In this document: positions 33,909 through 46,720 of the stretch, piece after piece
How positions within the stretch are numbered: the first letter of the stretch is position 1
Layout of the letters: each line of letters starts with the position of its first letter
Origin: Deltaproteobacteria bacterium
Lineage (GTDB): Bacteria; Myxococcota_A; UBA796; GCA-2862545
Length of the DNA stretch: 64,000 bases
Direction of reading: 5' to 3'
NCBI GenBank assembly: GCA_006226595.1
Contig: SBGP01000106.1
Span: 62,001 to 126,000, forward strand
Position numbers and translations under genes: made by a program
Notes under the pieces: model-generated
Database searches by the model: none
What the model was told of the DNA's origin: nothing
The model's input: the letters and a program-made list of their open reading frames with translations, nothing else

Positions 33909-34775
33909 TCAGCGCGCCGTGAGCTCCGCGAAGCGAGCACCGAGAATGCCGTCCAGCTCGGTGCTCGACACGTTCAATCGACCCACCCACCCGAGGATCT
34001 CGCGGTAGTCGTAGGAGCCGTCATCCTCGTGGAAGCCGTATGGCGCGTCGCTTCCGTACAAGCACCGATGAGCACCCATGCGTGCCACGGTCGCGCGGAC
34101 CAGGCGCTCCGAGAGGTACGGGCTCGACAGGTCCACGTGCAGGTTCGGGTAGCGGTCCGCGTGCTTCCACAGGGCCTGGAAGAACGGGAAGCCGGCATGC
34201 GCGGAGATCACCGTGAGCCGCGGGAAGCGCTCGCACATCTCGCGGAAGTCGCCGCGCGGTCCGAAGCCGAAGTGGATGAGCACGGGCAGTCCGAGCTCCT
34301 CGCAGCGTGCGAGCAGCGGCCAGGCACGCTCGAGCTCCCAGTCGTGCCAGTGCGGGTGTAGCTTCACGCCGATCATGCCGGGCTCGTGACGCCAGCGCTC
34401 CAGGGTGTCGAGCACATCCGGGTCGTGGGCCGGGTTGAGGAAGATCCACGACGCGAAGCGCTCCGGGTTCTCGGCGACGAGTGCGGCGACTGACGCGTTG
34501 TCGGGCTGCGGGTAGATCGCGACCTTCTCGCCCGACACCTCGACGAAGCCCGGATCGCGGATCGTGTGGCGGTGCACCGCCTCGACCACCGGTCGTGCGC
34601 CGGCGCGCAGCAGCACCCGCACCGCCTTGAGCAAGAGCTCCGGCGTGTGCGGCAGGGGATCGTTCATCGCCGGGATGAACACGATCCGATCGACGCCGGC
34701 AGCATCCATCTTCGCGATGACCTGGTCGGCGGCGAGCATGCGCGGCTCGAAGTGCGCGTGGCAGTCGATGATCAT
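33909..34775 (-). CDS. amidohydrolase-2-family metal-dependent hydrolase
   Basis: A 288-residue TIM-barrel amidohydrolase. Metal-binding motifs: CHAHFE near the N-terminus (His6, His8), KLHPHWHD, VLIHFG, SAHAG and the late Asp in YGSDAPYGF. The family includes decarboxylases and lactonases such as ACMSD-like enzymes; the substrate cannot be assigned. It is monocistronic and divergent from groES, separated by a long leader. Confidence 0.85.
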   Translation of the reverse strand: MIIDCHAHFEPRMLAADQVIAKMDAAGVDRIVFIPAMNDPLPHTPELLLKAVRVLLRAGARPVVEAVHRHTIRDPGFVEVSGEKVAIYPQPDNASVAALVAENPERFASWIFLNPAHDPDVLDTLERWRHEPGMIGVKLHPHWHDWELERAWPLLARCEELGLPVLIHFGFGPRGDFREMCERFPRLTVISAHAGFPFFQALWKHADRYPNLHVDLSSPYLSERLVRATVARMGAHRCLYGSDAPYGFHEDDGSYDYREILGWVGRLNVSSTELDGILGARFAELTAR

Positions 34776-35112
34776 GGCGGCAGCCTACCCCGTGTGCCTC
34801 GGCACGGCTGACGATCGCGGCTGGCCTCGCGCTCTCGCCCGTTTCGTGGGGCTCGGACCGCACCAGGGGAGGGGAATCGCGTGTCTCGCGCCGACATTGT
34901 GTAAAGTGACCGATATAAAGTGCTTATGTGTTCGAATATACCGCTCCCTCGCGCGCGCACGCGCGCCCGAAGGAGGAGATGCGCGCTCGAGGACGGAATT
35001 GATCCCCGGGTGGCCTTGACGCCCTCAGGACCCGTGCATACCCATCCGACCCTCCGGGGTTCGCCCCGGCAACTCACCGACTGAATCACCCAAATGTTCA
35101 GGAGACAGGACC
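34776..35112 (+). promoter_or_regulatory. groESL upstream region and leader
   Basis: A 337-bp gap before groES. An AT-rich promoter-like stretch lies at about 34894-34940 (TTGTGTAAAGTGACCGATAT ... TTCGAATATA). It is followed by a GC-rich stem-prone segment CTCGCGCGCGCACGCGCGC and an AAGGAGGAG directly before a 7-codon frame (ATG 34979) that ends in TGA. No CIRCE element (TTAGCACTC-N9-GAGTGCTAA) is visible. Heat control may instead use an alternative sigma factor or the structured leader; this is inference. Confidence 0.5.
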
Positions 35113-36997
<1,885 letters not shown>

Positions 36998-37020
36998 TCC
37001 TCGCGGCACGTCCCGATCAG

Positions 37021-37054
37021 GCCCCTCTCCGGTTCGCCGGAGGGGGGCTTCGTC
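37021..37054 (+). terminator. groESL intrinsic terminator
   Basis: CCCCTCTCCGG-TTCG-CCGGAGGGGGG (one wobble pair) followed by CTTCGTCGTT, 24 bp after the groEL stop. Stable TTCG tetraloop on an 11-bp GC-rich stem. Confidence 0.8.
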
Positions 37055-37150
37055 GTTGGGAACGAGGGTTTCACGAACCGCGTCGATCCTGTCATCGTCT
37101 GCAAGCGCGTCCATTCGACCAACGAGTCAGAATCGTGGCGGAGGTCATGA

Positions 37151-37654
37151 ATGCTGACGCTTGCCCTTGTTGCTGCCCTCGCGGCCGAACCCACGCCGGA
37201 CGCCCCTTCCACCCTCACCGGCATGCACGCCTGGCACATCGGAGGCGGCGTGGCCGCGGCCTCGTCGGTGGTCGTGCCCACGGTGTTCTATGTGCGCGCC
37301 CTGAGGACCAAGGACGAGCGCTTCTTCCGCGTGGGATCGCTGATCGCGGGCGGCACCGCGCTCGGCACGGGCGTCGCCGGCGTCGTCGGGAGCGCGCTGG
37401 CCAGCGATGTCCTCGGACCGCGCATGCCCGTGCTCGGCGTCGCTTCCATCGGCCTCGGTGCGATGAGCATGGCCCTCGCCGGCACCGGCTCGCTCGCCTC
37501 GCCCCTGCTCGCGTGGGGCGGCACCGCCTGTGGGCTCGCGCAGATCGCGCTCACCGGCCATGCCGTGGGCGCTCACCGAGCTCGTCGCGTCGAGGTGGCC
37601 TACGCCCGCACCGAGCGCGGCACCTCGCTGCTCACGCTGTCCGGCCGCTTCTGA
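37151..37654 (+). CDS. small multi-TM membrane protein
   Basis: A 167-residue protein with a short signal-like start (MLTLALVAALAAEPTPDAP) and four further hydrophobic Gly/Ala-rich segments separated by short loops, ending in a polar tail. The next gene (37654) has the same layout and overlaps it as TGATG, so the two look like a duplicated, co-translated pair. No known family. Confidence 0.7.
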   Translation: MLTLALVAALAAEPTPDAPSTLTGMHAWHIGGGVAAASSVVVPTVFYVRALRTKDERFFRVGSLIAGGTALGTGVAGVVGSALASDVLGPRMPVLGVASIGLGAMSMALAGTGSLASPLLAWGGTACGLAQIALTGHAVGAHRARRVEVAYARTERGTSLLTLSGRF

Positions 37655-38220
37655 TGCTCGCCCTGTGGGTCGCACTGGCCGGGGCAGGGGAGGTGAGCGA
37701 GCCCCAGGCGGCCCCGCCGGTCCTCGCCCCGGCGGAGCTGCCCCTGCGCACGCCCTCGCGTCGCCTGTTGCCGCGTCCGATGGCGCACCTGGAGCCCCGC
37801 GCTCGCGGCTGGCACGTGCTTGCCGGCGCGGGTGGCGCCGTGGCCGTGCTCGGCTTCGGGGCCGCCATCGGCTCTCAGTCGCCCTACCTCGCGGTCGGCA
37901 CGGTGGGCCTCGGCGGCGTGATGTTCGTCACGGGCGCCGTTGGAAGCACCTTCCGCACGCTGCACGTCACCGGGTGGCACGCGCCGGTGCTGCCCGGACT
38001 GCTGGGCCTCGGCTTCGTCGGTGGCGGAGTCGCCGGGCTGCTCGCTCAGCAGCCCGTGTTCGCCCTGTTGTTCCTCGGCGCTCCCGTGTGCGCCATCTGG
38101 CAGATGGCGGTGAACGGCGACACCCTGGCGAAGGTCCGCGAGCGGCGCGATGCGATCACCATCGGCATCGGTCGCACGGCGAGCGGCACCCGCACCCTGC
38201 AGCTGCAGGCGCGCTGGTAG
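37654..38220 (+). CDS. small multi-TM membrane protein, probable paralogue of the preceding gene
   Basis: A 188-residue protein starting at the ATG that overlaps the upstream stop (TGATG). It has a short leader (MLALWVALAGAGEVSEPQA), an Arg/Pro-rich linker, then four Gly-rich hydrophobic helices (GWHVLAGAGGAVAVLGFGAA onward) and a polar tail ending LQLQARW. It shares layout and the GWHxxxGxGG-type start of helix 1 with its neighbour. Unknown function. Confidence 0.7.
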   Translation: MLALWVALAGAGEVSEPQAAPPVLAPAELPLRTPSRRLLPRPMAHLEPRARGWHVLAGAGGAVAVLGFGAAIGSQSPYLAVGTVGLGGVMFVTGAVGSTFRTLHVTGWHAPVLPGLLGLGFVGGGVAGLLAQQPVFALLFLGAPVCAIWQMAVNGDTLAKVRERRDAITIGIGRTASGTRTLQLQARW

Positions 38221-39732
38221 CTACTCGTCCTTGTCCCGCGGCAGCCACTCGCAGCGCTTGCGGACCACACCCTGCTTCCAGCGCATCGGGTTGAAGCGCG
38301 AGAACACCTCGGGATGCGGGTCGTCGTCGAACTCGTTCGTCAGGTTGCGACTCTCGCTGACGAAGGCCACGTGGCAGCCGTCCTTGGACAGGTCCGGGTC
38401 GAAGCTGGGCGCGTTGCCGAGCTGCTTCTTCGGCGGGCCCTTGGTCCACTCCTTGGCGTCCATCTCGGGGTCGGGCCGGCTCGCGAGCACGGGACCGGCG
38501 GAGAGCGTGGTGACGTACACGTCGCGGATGTGGTTGTCGTCCTCGGAGACGAGCGGTCCGCGGCAGGTCATCGCGACGATGATGTCGCCGTCGTCGAGGT
38601 TCTCGGCATCCCCCGCGACGCACTTGCCCTTCTCGTTCTCGTGGATGTAGCTGGACAGCTGGCGAGGGGGCAGGGGAGAGGGCCCGGTGAACTTCGGGTC
38701 GAAGGCCTGCACGAAGACATCGGGCTCGAAGTCCCCCTTCTCGCGCGACAGCGTGCGGGCCTCGGAGGTGAACACCACGAGCGGGTAGCCCATGAACTCC
38801 GCGGCAGCCTTGGACTTGGCCGGCAGCAGCACGTGGCCGCCGTAGGACTTGCCGTCGCCGAGTGCACCGCCGATGCCCACGCTGACGAGCTCCACGCTCC
38901 ACAGGGCCGCATCGCCCGCGACCATGGGCGAGTGCTGCTTGAAGCTGTGCTTGTCCTGGGCGAGCTTGAGCACCTCGGGCTGGATGGCCACGGCGTACAC
39001 GTCGCGCTCGCCGTTGCTGTCCTCGTTGATCAGCCCCGCGCCGGTCTCGAGCGTGAGGTAGATCACGCCCTCTTCGGTCATCACGAAGTCGATGTTCTCG
39101 ATGTGCGTGGCCGCGCCCTCGAAGTCCGAGGAGATCGGCAGGCGCGTGGTGCGCTTGAACTGCCGGTCGCGAATGAACACGCTGCCCACGGGGCCATCGG
39201 GGTCGCCGTTGCGGCCGATGTAGTCGGTCGCGTGCGAGGTCCACACCACGTAGCGACCGTCCGGCGAGATCTTCGCGGGGCCGTAGACCTTGCCGTTGCC
39301 AGCGCGCCCGTTGAGGCTCACGCTGATCAGCTCGAGGCTGTTGTGGTTCGTGTCCCGCGCGCGCCACAGGTACACGTCCTCGACGTGGTTGCGGTCGTTC
39401 GAGAGCAGCGGGGCGTTGGTGACGTACACCATCCACTGCCCGTCGGCGCTGATGTCCGGGTCGGTGCCGCGGTTGCCGTCGGGGGTGCCGGGCTTCCACT
39501 TGAAGCCGTCGCGGTTGGCGTGCTGGATGCCCTGGTCGCGGTGGCGGACGCCGACCTCGCCGTCCCGACCTTCCTGGTCGTACACGACCCAGCGCCCGTC
39601 CTCGCTCACGGCGGGGGAGTGGGCGACGAAGCCAGCGGGCGTCGGCTGCGACACCATGTGGGTGCGGACCGGCTTCTTTCCGCAGCCCGCCGCCAGCACG
39701 CACATGGTCGTGATCAGGAGGCTTCGCCTCAC
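38221..39732 (-). CDS. TolB/PD40-type beta-propeller lipoprotein
   Basis: About 503 residues from GTG 39732 (GGGGAAGA upstream; an ATG at 39759 is possible). Lipobox LAAGC. Repeated PD40-like blades are visible: SPAVSEDGRWVVYDQ, DPDISADGQWMVYVT, PAKISPDGRYVVWTS and DPDLSKDGCHVAFVS. This is a TolB-like propeller that probably binds a protein partner in the periplasm or at the cell surface. It stands alone, convergent with the membrane-protein pair. Confidence 0.8.
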   Translation of the reverse strand: MRRSLLITTMCVLAAGCGKKPVRTHMVSQPTPAGFVAHSPAVSEDGRWVVYDQEGRDGEVGVRHRDQGIQHANRDGFKWKPGTPDGNRGTDPDISADGQWMVYVTNAPLLSNDRNHVEDVYLWRARDTNHNSLELISVSLNGRAGNGKVYGPAKISPDGRYVVWTSHATDYIGRNGDPDGPVGSVFIRDRQFKRTTRLPISSDFEGAATHIENIDFVMTEEGVIYLTLETGAGLINEDSNGERDVYAVAIQPEVLKLAQDKHSFKQHSPMVAGDAALWSVELVSVGIGGALGDGKSYGGHVLLPAKSKAAAEFMGYPLVVFTSEARTLSREKGDFEPDVFVQAFDPKFTGPSPLPPRQLSSYIHENEKGKCVAGDAENLDDGDIIVAMTCRGPLVSEDDNHIRDVYVTTLSAGPVLASRPDPEMDAKEWTKGPPKKQLGNAPSFDPDLSKDGCHVAFVSESRNLTNEFDDDPHPEVFSRFNPMRWKQGVVRKRCEWLPRDKDE

Positions 39733-39943
39733 ACTCTTCCCCTTCGGAGTTCCGCACATCCTAGCGGTCTCGCGCTCACGACGGCATGACTAGCGCCCTG
39801 CATCGCGCGAGACCCAAGGTTCGACGGAGAGATGACAAGAGCCCAACACATCGGGTTACCTGCGGTGCCGATTGCGCACTGTCGCAGCATCCGACGGTGC
39901 GTGGTGGACGGGAGGAAAGCCCGCCTCCCAGCGAGGAGAAGTC

Positions 39944-40240
39944 GTGGACGAACTACGAGACAAGCTGACCGCCGCGGTCGGCGACACGGACTGGCCGCCG
40001 CTCGGGCCGCACGCCACGCGTCAGGCGCTGTTCGAGGTGCACGGCATGGACCTGGTCGAGGTGGGCCTCGCCATTGCGCGCGACCGCAGCCACATCGTCG
40101 CGCACTGGCTCGCCGAGGGCGTCATTGCGCGACCGTCGGCGGAGCGCATCGCCGCGTTCGAGGCGCAGTCCGATGCGCGCTTCGAGACGCTGATCGTGCA
40201 GCCCTTCGTGCTCTTTCGGCCCCTGAGCCTCGAGAGCTAG
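39944..40240 (+). CDS. DUF2288-family protein
   Basis: A 98-residue protein starting at GTG 39944 behind a strong GAGGAG. The sequence pattern ELRDKLTAAVGDTDWPPLGP ... LDLVEVGLAIARDRSHIVAHWL-like and FETLIVQPFVLFRPL matches DUF2288, a small cytoplasmic family of unknown function. (The internal text reads MDLVEVGLAIARD.) Its stop shares a CTAG with the convergent lipoprotein gene. Confidence 0.82.
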   Translation: MDELRDKLTAAVGDTDWPPLGPHATRQALFEVHGMDLVEVGLAIARDRSHIVAHWLAEGVIARPSAERIAAFEAQSDARFETLIVQPFVLFRPLSLES

Positions 40241-40593
40241 TTCACCGTGATGTCGATGAACTGCGACTCGACGTGGCAGCCGTCGGCGCGCATGCCGACG
40301 CTCACCGTCGCGTCGTAGACCGAGCTGCCCACGTAGGCGAGGATCAGGAACTCGCCGGTCTCTTCGTAGCCGCACACCCACTCGTAGCCGTCGGCGTCGA
40401 GCGGGTCACAGCCCACCTCGCCGAGGTTGTCGACGTCGTAGGTCACGTCGTCGGCGGGGGTGAGGTTGCCGGTTCCGTCGACCACGGACACGGTCACGCT
40501 CGACGCGGCCGAGGTGTCGCAGGAACCAGAGGGCAACTCGTCGCAGCCCACGGCGACGGCAAGGAGGACGGCAATGGTGATGGCTCGGGTCAC
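40237..40593 (-). CDS. small lipoprotein
   Basis: About 118 residues from GTG 40593, with a hydrophobic leader ending in the lipobox AVGC. The mature part is a small beta-rich domain with several cysteines (GSCDTS, VGCDPL, VCGYEE, DGCHVES) that could pair as disulfides. No known family. Convergent with the DUF2288 gene, sharing four bases. Confidence 0.7.
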   Translation of the reverse strand: MTRAITIAVLLAVAVGCDELPSGSCDTSAASSVTVSVVDGTGNLTPADDVTYDVDNLGEVGCDPLDADGYEWVCGYEETGEFLILAYVGSSVYDATVSVGMRADGCHVESQFIDITVN

Positions 40594-40668
40594 GCCGGGA
40601 GCATAGCCAACGTTTCCGCACGTTGCACCCGCGGCTCGCCTGGGGCACAAACGGGCGCGGAGAGTCTG

Positions 40669-42381
40669 ATGCTCGGCGAGCTGTTTTCAACCTGGTGGGA
40701 CCTGATGCAGGTCGGCGCGGTGTTCGCGCTGGTCGGAGGCGGGCTGTTTGCCGGTCTACAGGCGACGCGGCGTCAGATCACCCCCGAAGCGACCTGGATC
40801 GTATTCCTCGTCGCGCTGGTCGCGGGGCTGGGCCAGGCCTTCGCGCAGCGCAGTCTCGTCGACAACGCGTTCATACACTTCCGCGTCGCTCGCAACGTGC
40901 TCCACGGCCACGGGCCCGTGTTCAATCCCGGCGAGTACGTCGAGGGCGTCTCGGCGCTGGGTTGGACGCTGCTCCTCGCTCTCGGCGGCGTCACCGGCCT
41001 CGAGATCCCCACGGTCTCGGTCGTGCTCACGGTGCTCGCCTTCGTCGGTCTCGGCGCGCTGGCCCTGCGCATCGGCCAGGGCCTGTGGGAGCCCGACACC
41101 GAGCGCGTGTACCTGCCCTTCGCGGCGATGCTGATCCTCGTGCAGGGCACGATCACGCCGTTCGCGACCTCGGGCATGGAGACCGCTGTGGTCGCGTTCA
41201 CCACCCTCGCCGCCGCGGGGGCCCTGGTGTCGCGACGCGACGTGCTCGCCGGCGCCATGGCCGCGCTCTCGGCGATGATCCGCCCCGATCACGCGGTGTT
41301 TCTGCTCGCTGCCGCCCTCGTCGTCGGCCTCCGTGATGCCCGTCGCCTGCCGAAGCTCCTCGCTCCCGCGCTCGCCATCGTCCCGTTCGTGGCGTTCAAG
41401 CTTTGGTTCTACGGGAGCTTGATCCCGAACCCGTACTACGCCCTCGACGCGAACACCTTGCCCGTGGCCCTCGGCGCGTCGCGGTTTGCGGCCGTCGTCG
41501 TCGGCGAGCACCTGTGGTTGGTGGGACTGCTGTTCGCGGGCTGGTGGATGGCCTCGGTCTCTGAGCAAGAGGATGACCTGCGCCGCTTCGCGACCCTGGG
41601 CGTGCTCGGCCATGTCGCCGTGATCACCGCGCTCGGCGCGTCGCAGACCTACGGCCAGCTCTACGTCACCGACATCGTGCTCCTGCTGCTCGGCGCCGAG
41701 GCGCTCACCCACCACCGCACGCGGGTGCCGAACGTACTCGCGGCGGGCCTGCTCGGCGCGACCATCGGCGGACTGCCGCTGATCAAGCCGCAGAGCCACG
41801 GCTTCGACATGGCCGAGACCCACACCTTCTTCCCGGTGGACGGGCTCCAGCCGGTGAAGTTGCGCCACCACCTGCAGCGGCTGGCCACGCCCTTCCGCAA
41901 GGCCCATCGCGACGGCGGCTCCACGGTGCTCGCGACCTGCTGCGGTGTCGGCGTGCTCGCGTACTTCGCGGAGACGGAGGTCATCCACACCGAGGGCCTC
42001 ACCGACGCCCACCTCGCCCGCAGCGAGCGCGTCGACCTCGACTACCTCCGAGAGCGCGAGGTGGACCTGCTCCGCCAGCCGTGGTCGCCCGCGGCCTACC
42101 GCCACCTCACCGGGGTGAGCTTCGTGGGGCACGACAACCTCGCCGGGTTCTGGCACATGCTGCGCTACGACCGCGAGCGCGTCGCCGAGATCCGCGCCAC
42201 TGGCAAGTCGGTGACCATCATCGACTTCGAGAAGCACCTCGACCGCTACCTCGCCGAGCTCGATCAGAAGCCGCCGCCGCAGGTCGCGACCGACCTGGCG
42301 TTCTTCGACCAGTACTACTTCGCGTACAACGACGACGACGCGCGGCGTGCGCCCATCGCCAGGCGCGCAGGCGTGCCGTAG
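40669..42381 (+). CDS. GT-C-type membrane glycosyltransferase
   Basis: A 570-residue polytopic protein with about ten hydrophobic helices in residues 1-390 and a soluble C-terminal domain. The first loop reads VDNAFIHFRVARNVLHGHG followed by VFNPGEYVEGVSALGW. This matches the D(D/N)A(Y/F)I..R and FNPGE..EG signatures of AftB/ArnT-like GT-C enzymes that use lipid-linked sugars. The acceptor is probably an envelope glycan. The long frames on the opposite strand across this gene and lon are antisense artefacts of high GC. Confidence 0.83.
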   Translation: MLGELFSTWWDLMQVGAVFALVGGGLFAGLQATRRQITPEATWIVFLVALVAGLGQAFAQRSLVDNAFIHFRVARNVLHGHGPVFNPGEYVEGVSALGWTLLLALGGVTGLEIPTVSVVLTVLAFVGLGALALRIGQGLWEPDTERVYLPFAAMLILVQGTITPFATSGMETAVVAFTTLAAAGALVSRRDVLAGAMAALSAMIRPDHAVFLLAAALVVGLRDARRLPKLLAPALAIVPFVAFKLWFYGSLIPNPYYALDANTLPVALGASRFAAVVVGEHLWLVGLLFAGWWMASVSEQEDDLRRFATLGVLGHVAVITALGASQTYGQLYVTDIVLLLLGAEALTHHRTRVPNVLAAGLLGATIGGLPLIKPQSHGFDMAETHTFFPVDGLQPVKLRHHLQRLATPFRKAHRDGGSTVLATCCGVGVLAYFAETEVIHTEGLTDAHLARSERVDLDYLREREVDLLRQPWSPAAYRHLTGVSFVGHDNLAGFWHMLRYDRERVAEIRATGKSVTIIDFEKHLDRYLAELDQKPPPQVATDLAFFDQYYFAYNDDDARRAPIARRAGVP

Positions 42382-42684
42382 CCCTCGCCGCTGGCGAATC
42401 GCTCCGTTCCACGTGGAACACCACCCGGTGGGCTGTCCGCGGGTGTGTGTGTCGCTGAGGCCGTCAACAGGCGGCTCATCGTGATGCGCACCCACGAGGA
42501 GGTCGATGGGAGCGGCATCGTGGGAGACATGCGCTGACGTTTCGCGACACGGGATCCCGTTGACCTGGACGTCGGTGGTGACGAGCCTTCTCCCAGGCCC
42601 GAGGGCCGACAGCCGGGCGACCCGAACGCCCACCACACCCACGCGCGGCTCCCTCTTTTCTTTGACGCGCGACAGGAGAGAACC
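42382..42684. other. 303-bp lon upstream region with parS site 14
   Basis: Gene-free apart from parS site 14 at its left end. A 30-codon frame beginning GTG near 42443 and ending in TGA at 42536 has no ribosome-binding site and is not called. No heat-shock consensus promoter could be assigned by eye; lon has an AGGAGAG ribosome-binding site. Confidence 0.5.
42406..42419. other. parS site 14
   Basis: GTTCCACGTGGAAC between the GT-C gene and lon. It is the rightmost copy; none was found from here to the end of the window at 64 kb. Confidence 0.85.
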
Positions 42685-45054
<2,370 letters not shown>

Positions 45055-45283
45055 CCGCACCGGGTGGAGGGGCCCGGGGATCCGGTCCCTTCGGCCTGTC
45101 GAGCCCCCGTTCATCGGCCTTCGGGTCGAGGCGGGGGCTCACTTGTGTGCGCGATGGCAGCGGTCGCGGGATGGACTGAGCAGCCTCGCGCGGCAGGGCG
45201 CTCGCGGAACGGGGCGCAGCCGCCACGGAGGGGTCATGCTTCGCGCTGCCCGCCGTGCTAGGCTCGCGACCTCCGGAGAAGCG

Positions 45284-46276
45284 ATGCAGCGGCTGGACCG
45301 TCGGATCAAGATCTTGCGCGGCAAGCGCAACACCGCCTACGACACGAACCAGACCTACCTGGCGGGCGCGGACCGCGAGCGCGTCGCGCGCAAGATCCGT
45401 CGTCACCTGCGCCAGCTCGACCCGATCGTGCTCAAGACGCCTCGGTGGAGCCAGGCGCCCGAGCTGCTCGACGACGTCCTCGTCGACGTCGCCATCGGCG
45501 AGCCCAAGGTGCGCTGCAAGCTGCTCTCGGTGTCCCCGATGCAGGGCCGCAGCGCAGCCGACTGCTGGACCTACCTGGTCCGCGCGATCATGGAGTTCTG
45601 CGATCTGACCATCGAGGGACCCGCGGGTCAGGCGGTGAGCCGCCACGGCTTCCGCTCGGTCATGGGCAACCTCCTGCGTCGCACCATCCACGGCGAGCGC
45701 TCCGCCCTGCTCCTGCACGGCGTCGAGACCATGAACGTCGAGGCCCTCGAGGACCTCGTGCACGTGTTCTCGCACCACCTCAAGGAAGCCGGCGAGGCGC
45801 GCAAGCTCACCCTGCTCATCGCGGGAAGCGTGGCGATGCCGCACCTCGAGCTGCCTGGCGCGGTGTACCTGCGACTGCCCGACTACGGCCGCGAAGAGGC
45901 CGTCGAGCACATGGTCGAGTACCTCGGCCACACGCCCCCGGGCCCGGTGAACCGCGCGCTCGAGCTGGTCGGCGGCGTGCCGGCGCTGGTCGACTGCCTC
46001 GGCGAACAGGCCCAGACCAAGGGCTTCGGCTCGTCCAAGGAAGACCACCTCAAGGCGCTCACCCCGATGATGGAAGAGCTTCGCGGCGCCATCTCGATCG
46101 TCAGCGCGGACCAGGCCCTTGCCGAGCGTCTCGAGGACGTCGCGCGCCACGAGACCCTGCCCATGGAAGAGATGGACATGAAGCTGATCCGCGCCGGCAT
46201 CCTGCGACGCTGCGGGGGACGCTTCGATCAGGTCACGCTGCGCGCCAACGTGTTCCTGCGCCTGCTCAACGGCTAG
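45284..46276 (+). CDS. ATPase-fold protein with degenerate nucleotide-binding motifs
   Basis: A 330-residue protein from ATG 45284 (CCGGAGAAG upstream). After a basic helical N-terminus, the order of strands resembles an AAA/STAND ATPase. There is a P-loop position (LLSVSPMQGRSAADCW), a Walker-B-like strand (SALLLHGVETMN), a sensor-1-like strand (KLTLLIAGS) and a lid (LRLPDYGREEAVEHMVEYLG). The Gly-Lys-Ser/Thr of Walker A and the Asp of Walker B are missing, so ATP hydrolysis is unlikely. The family assignment is inference. Convergent with a pseudokinase gene pair. Confidence 0.65.
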   Translation: MQRLDRRIKILRGKRNTAYDTNQTYLAGADRERVARKIRRHLRQLDPIVLKTPRWSQAPELLDDVLVDVAIGEPKVRCKLLSVSPMQGRSAADCWTYLVRAIMEFCDLTIEGPAGQAVSRHGFRSVMGNLLRRTIHGERSALLLHGVETMNVEALEDLVHVFSHHLKEAGEARKLTLLIAGSVAMPHLELPGAVYLRLPDYGREEAVEHMVEYLGHTPPGPVNRALELVGGVPALVDCLGEQAQTKGFGSSKEDHLKALTPMMEELRGAISIVSADQALAERLEDVARHETLPMEEMDMKLIRAGILRRCGGRFDQVTLRANVFLRLLNG

Positions 46277-46282
46277 CGGCGG

Positions 46283-46720
46283 CTAGGCCGAGAAGGCGCT
46301 CACCGCGTCGTTCAGGCGTTCGGCCTGGGCATCGGTCACACGCGCCTGGAAGTGCTCGCGTCGTCCGTCGACCTCGAACACGAGGCCGAAGGGGGACCAC
46401 TCGCAGGCCGAGAGTTGCTGCCACGCGAGCTGACGTCCGTCGAGGGTGAGGCCCGCCGCGTCGACGACGACCCACATCGGCTCGTGGAGCCAGCGGTGAC
46501 GGCGCCGGCGTAGCCATACGGCGAGGCCGAGCCAGCTGACGCCGAGCACGACCAGGACCAGGCGCATGGCGCTGCGCAGGGCTTCGAGCACTTCGATCGG
46601 CAGCGGCCACGCCTGCGAGAACCACAACACCCCGCCGAGCATGCCGATCAGGAAGCCCGTCGGCCCGAGCGGCCACCACCAGGGCTCTTCGGGGATCGGT
46701 CTGATCAGCCCCTCCCTCAC
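46283..46720 (-). CDS. two-TM membrane protein with PH-like domain
   Basis: A 145-residue protein. The GTG start at 46720 overlaps the stop of the upstream pseudokinase gene (GTGA). Two hydrophobic helices (LGPTGFLIGMLGGVLWF and MRLVLVVLGVSWLGLAVWL) are separated by a short loop. They are followed by a basic stretch and a small beta-rich C-terminal domain (GLTLDGRQLAWQQLSACEW, FGLVFEVDGRREHFQARV) resembling bacterial PH/YcxB-type domains. Likely a membrane partner of the preceding protein. Confidence 0.72.
   Translation of the reverse strand: MREGLIRPIPEEPWWWPLGPTGFLIGMLGGVLWFSQAWPLPIEVLEALRSAMRLVLVVLGVSWLGLAVWLRRRRHRWLHEPMWVVVDAAGLTLDGRQLAWQQLSACEWSPFGLVFEVDGRREHFQARVTDAQAERLNDAVSAFSA

Noticed and set aside
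39800-39943. Possible structured RNA (GGGAGGAAAGCCC) upstream of the DUF2288 gene
   Set aside because: Brief likeness to RNase P or riboswitch fragments, but the segment is too short and no complete conserved core could be aligned by eye.
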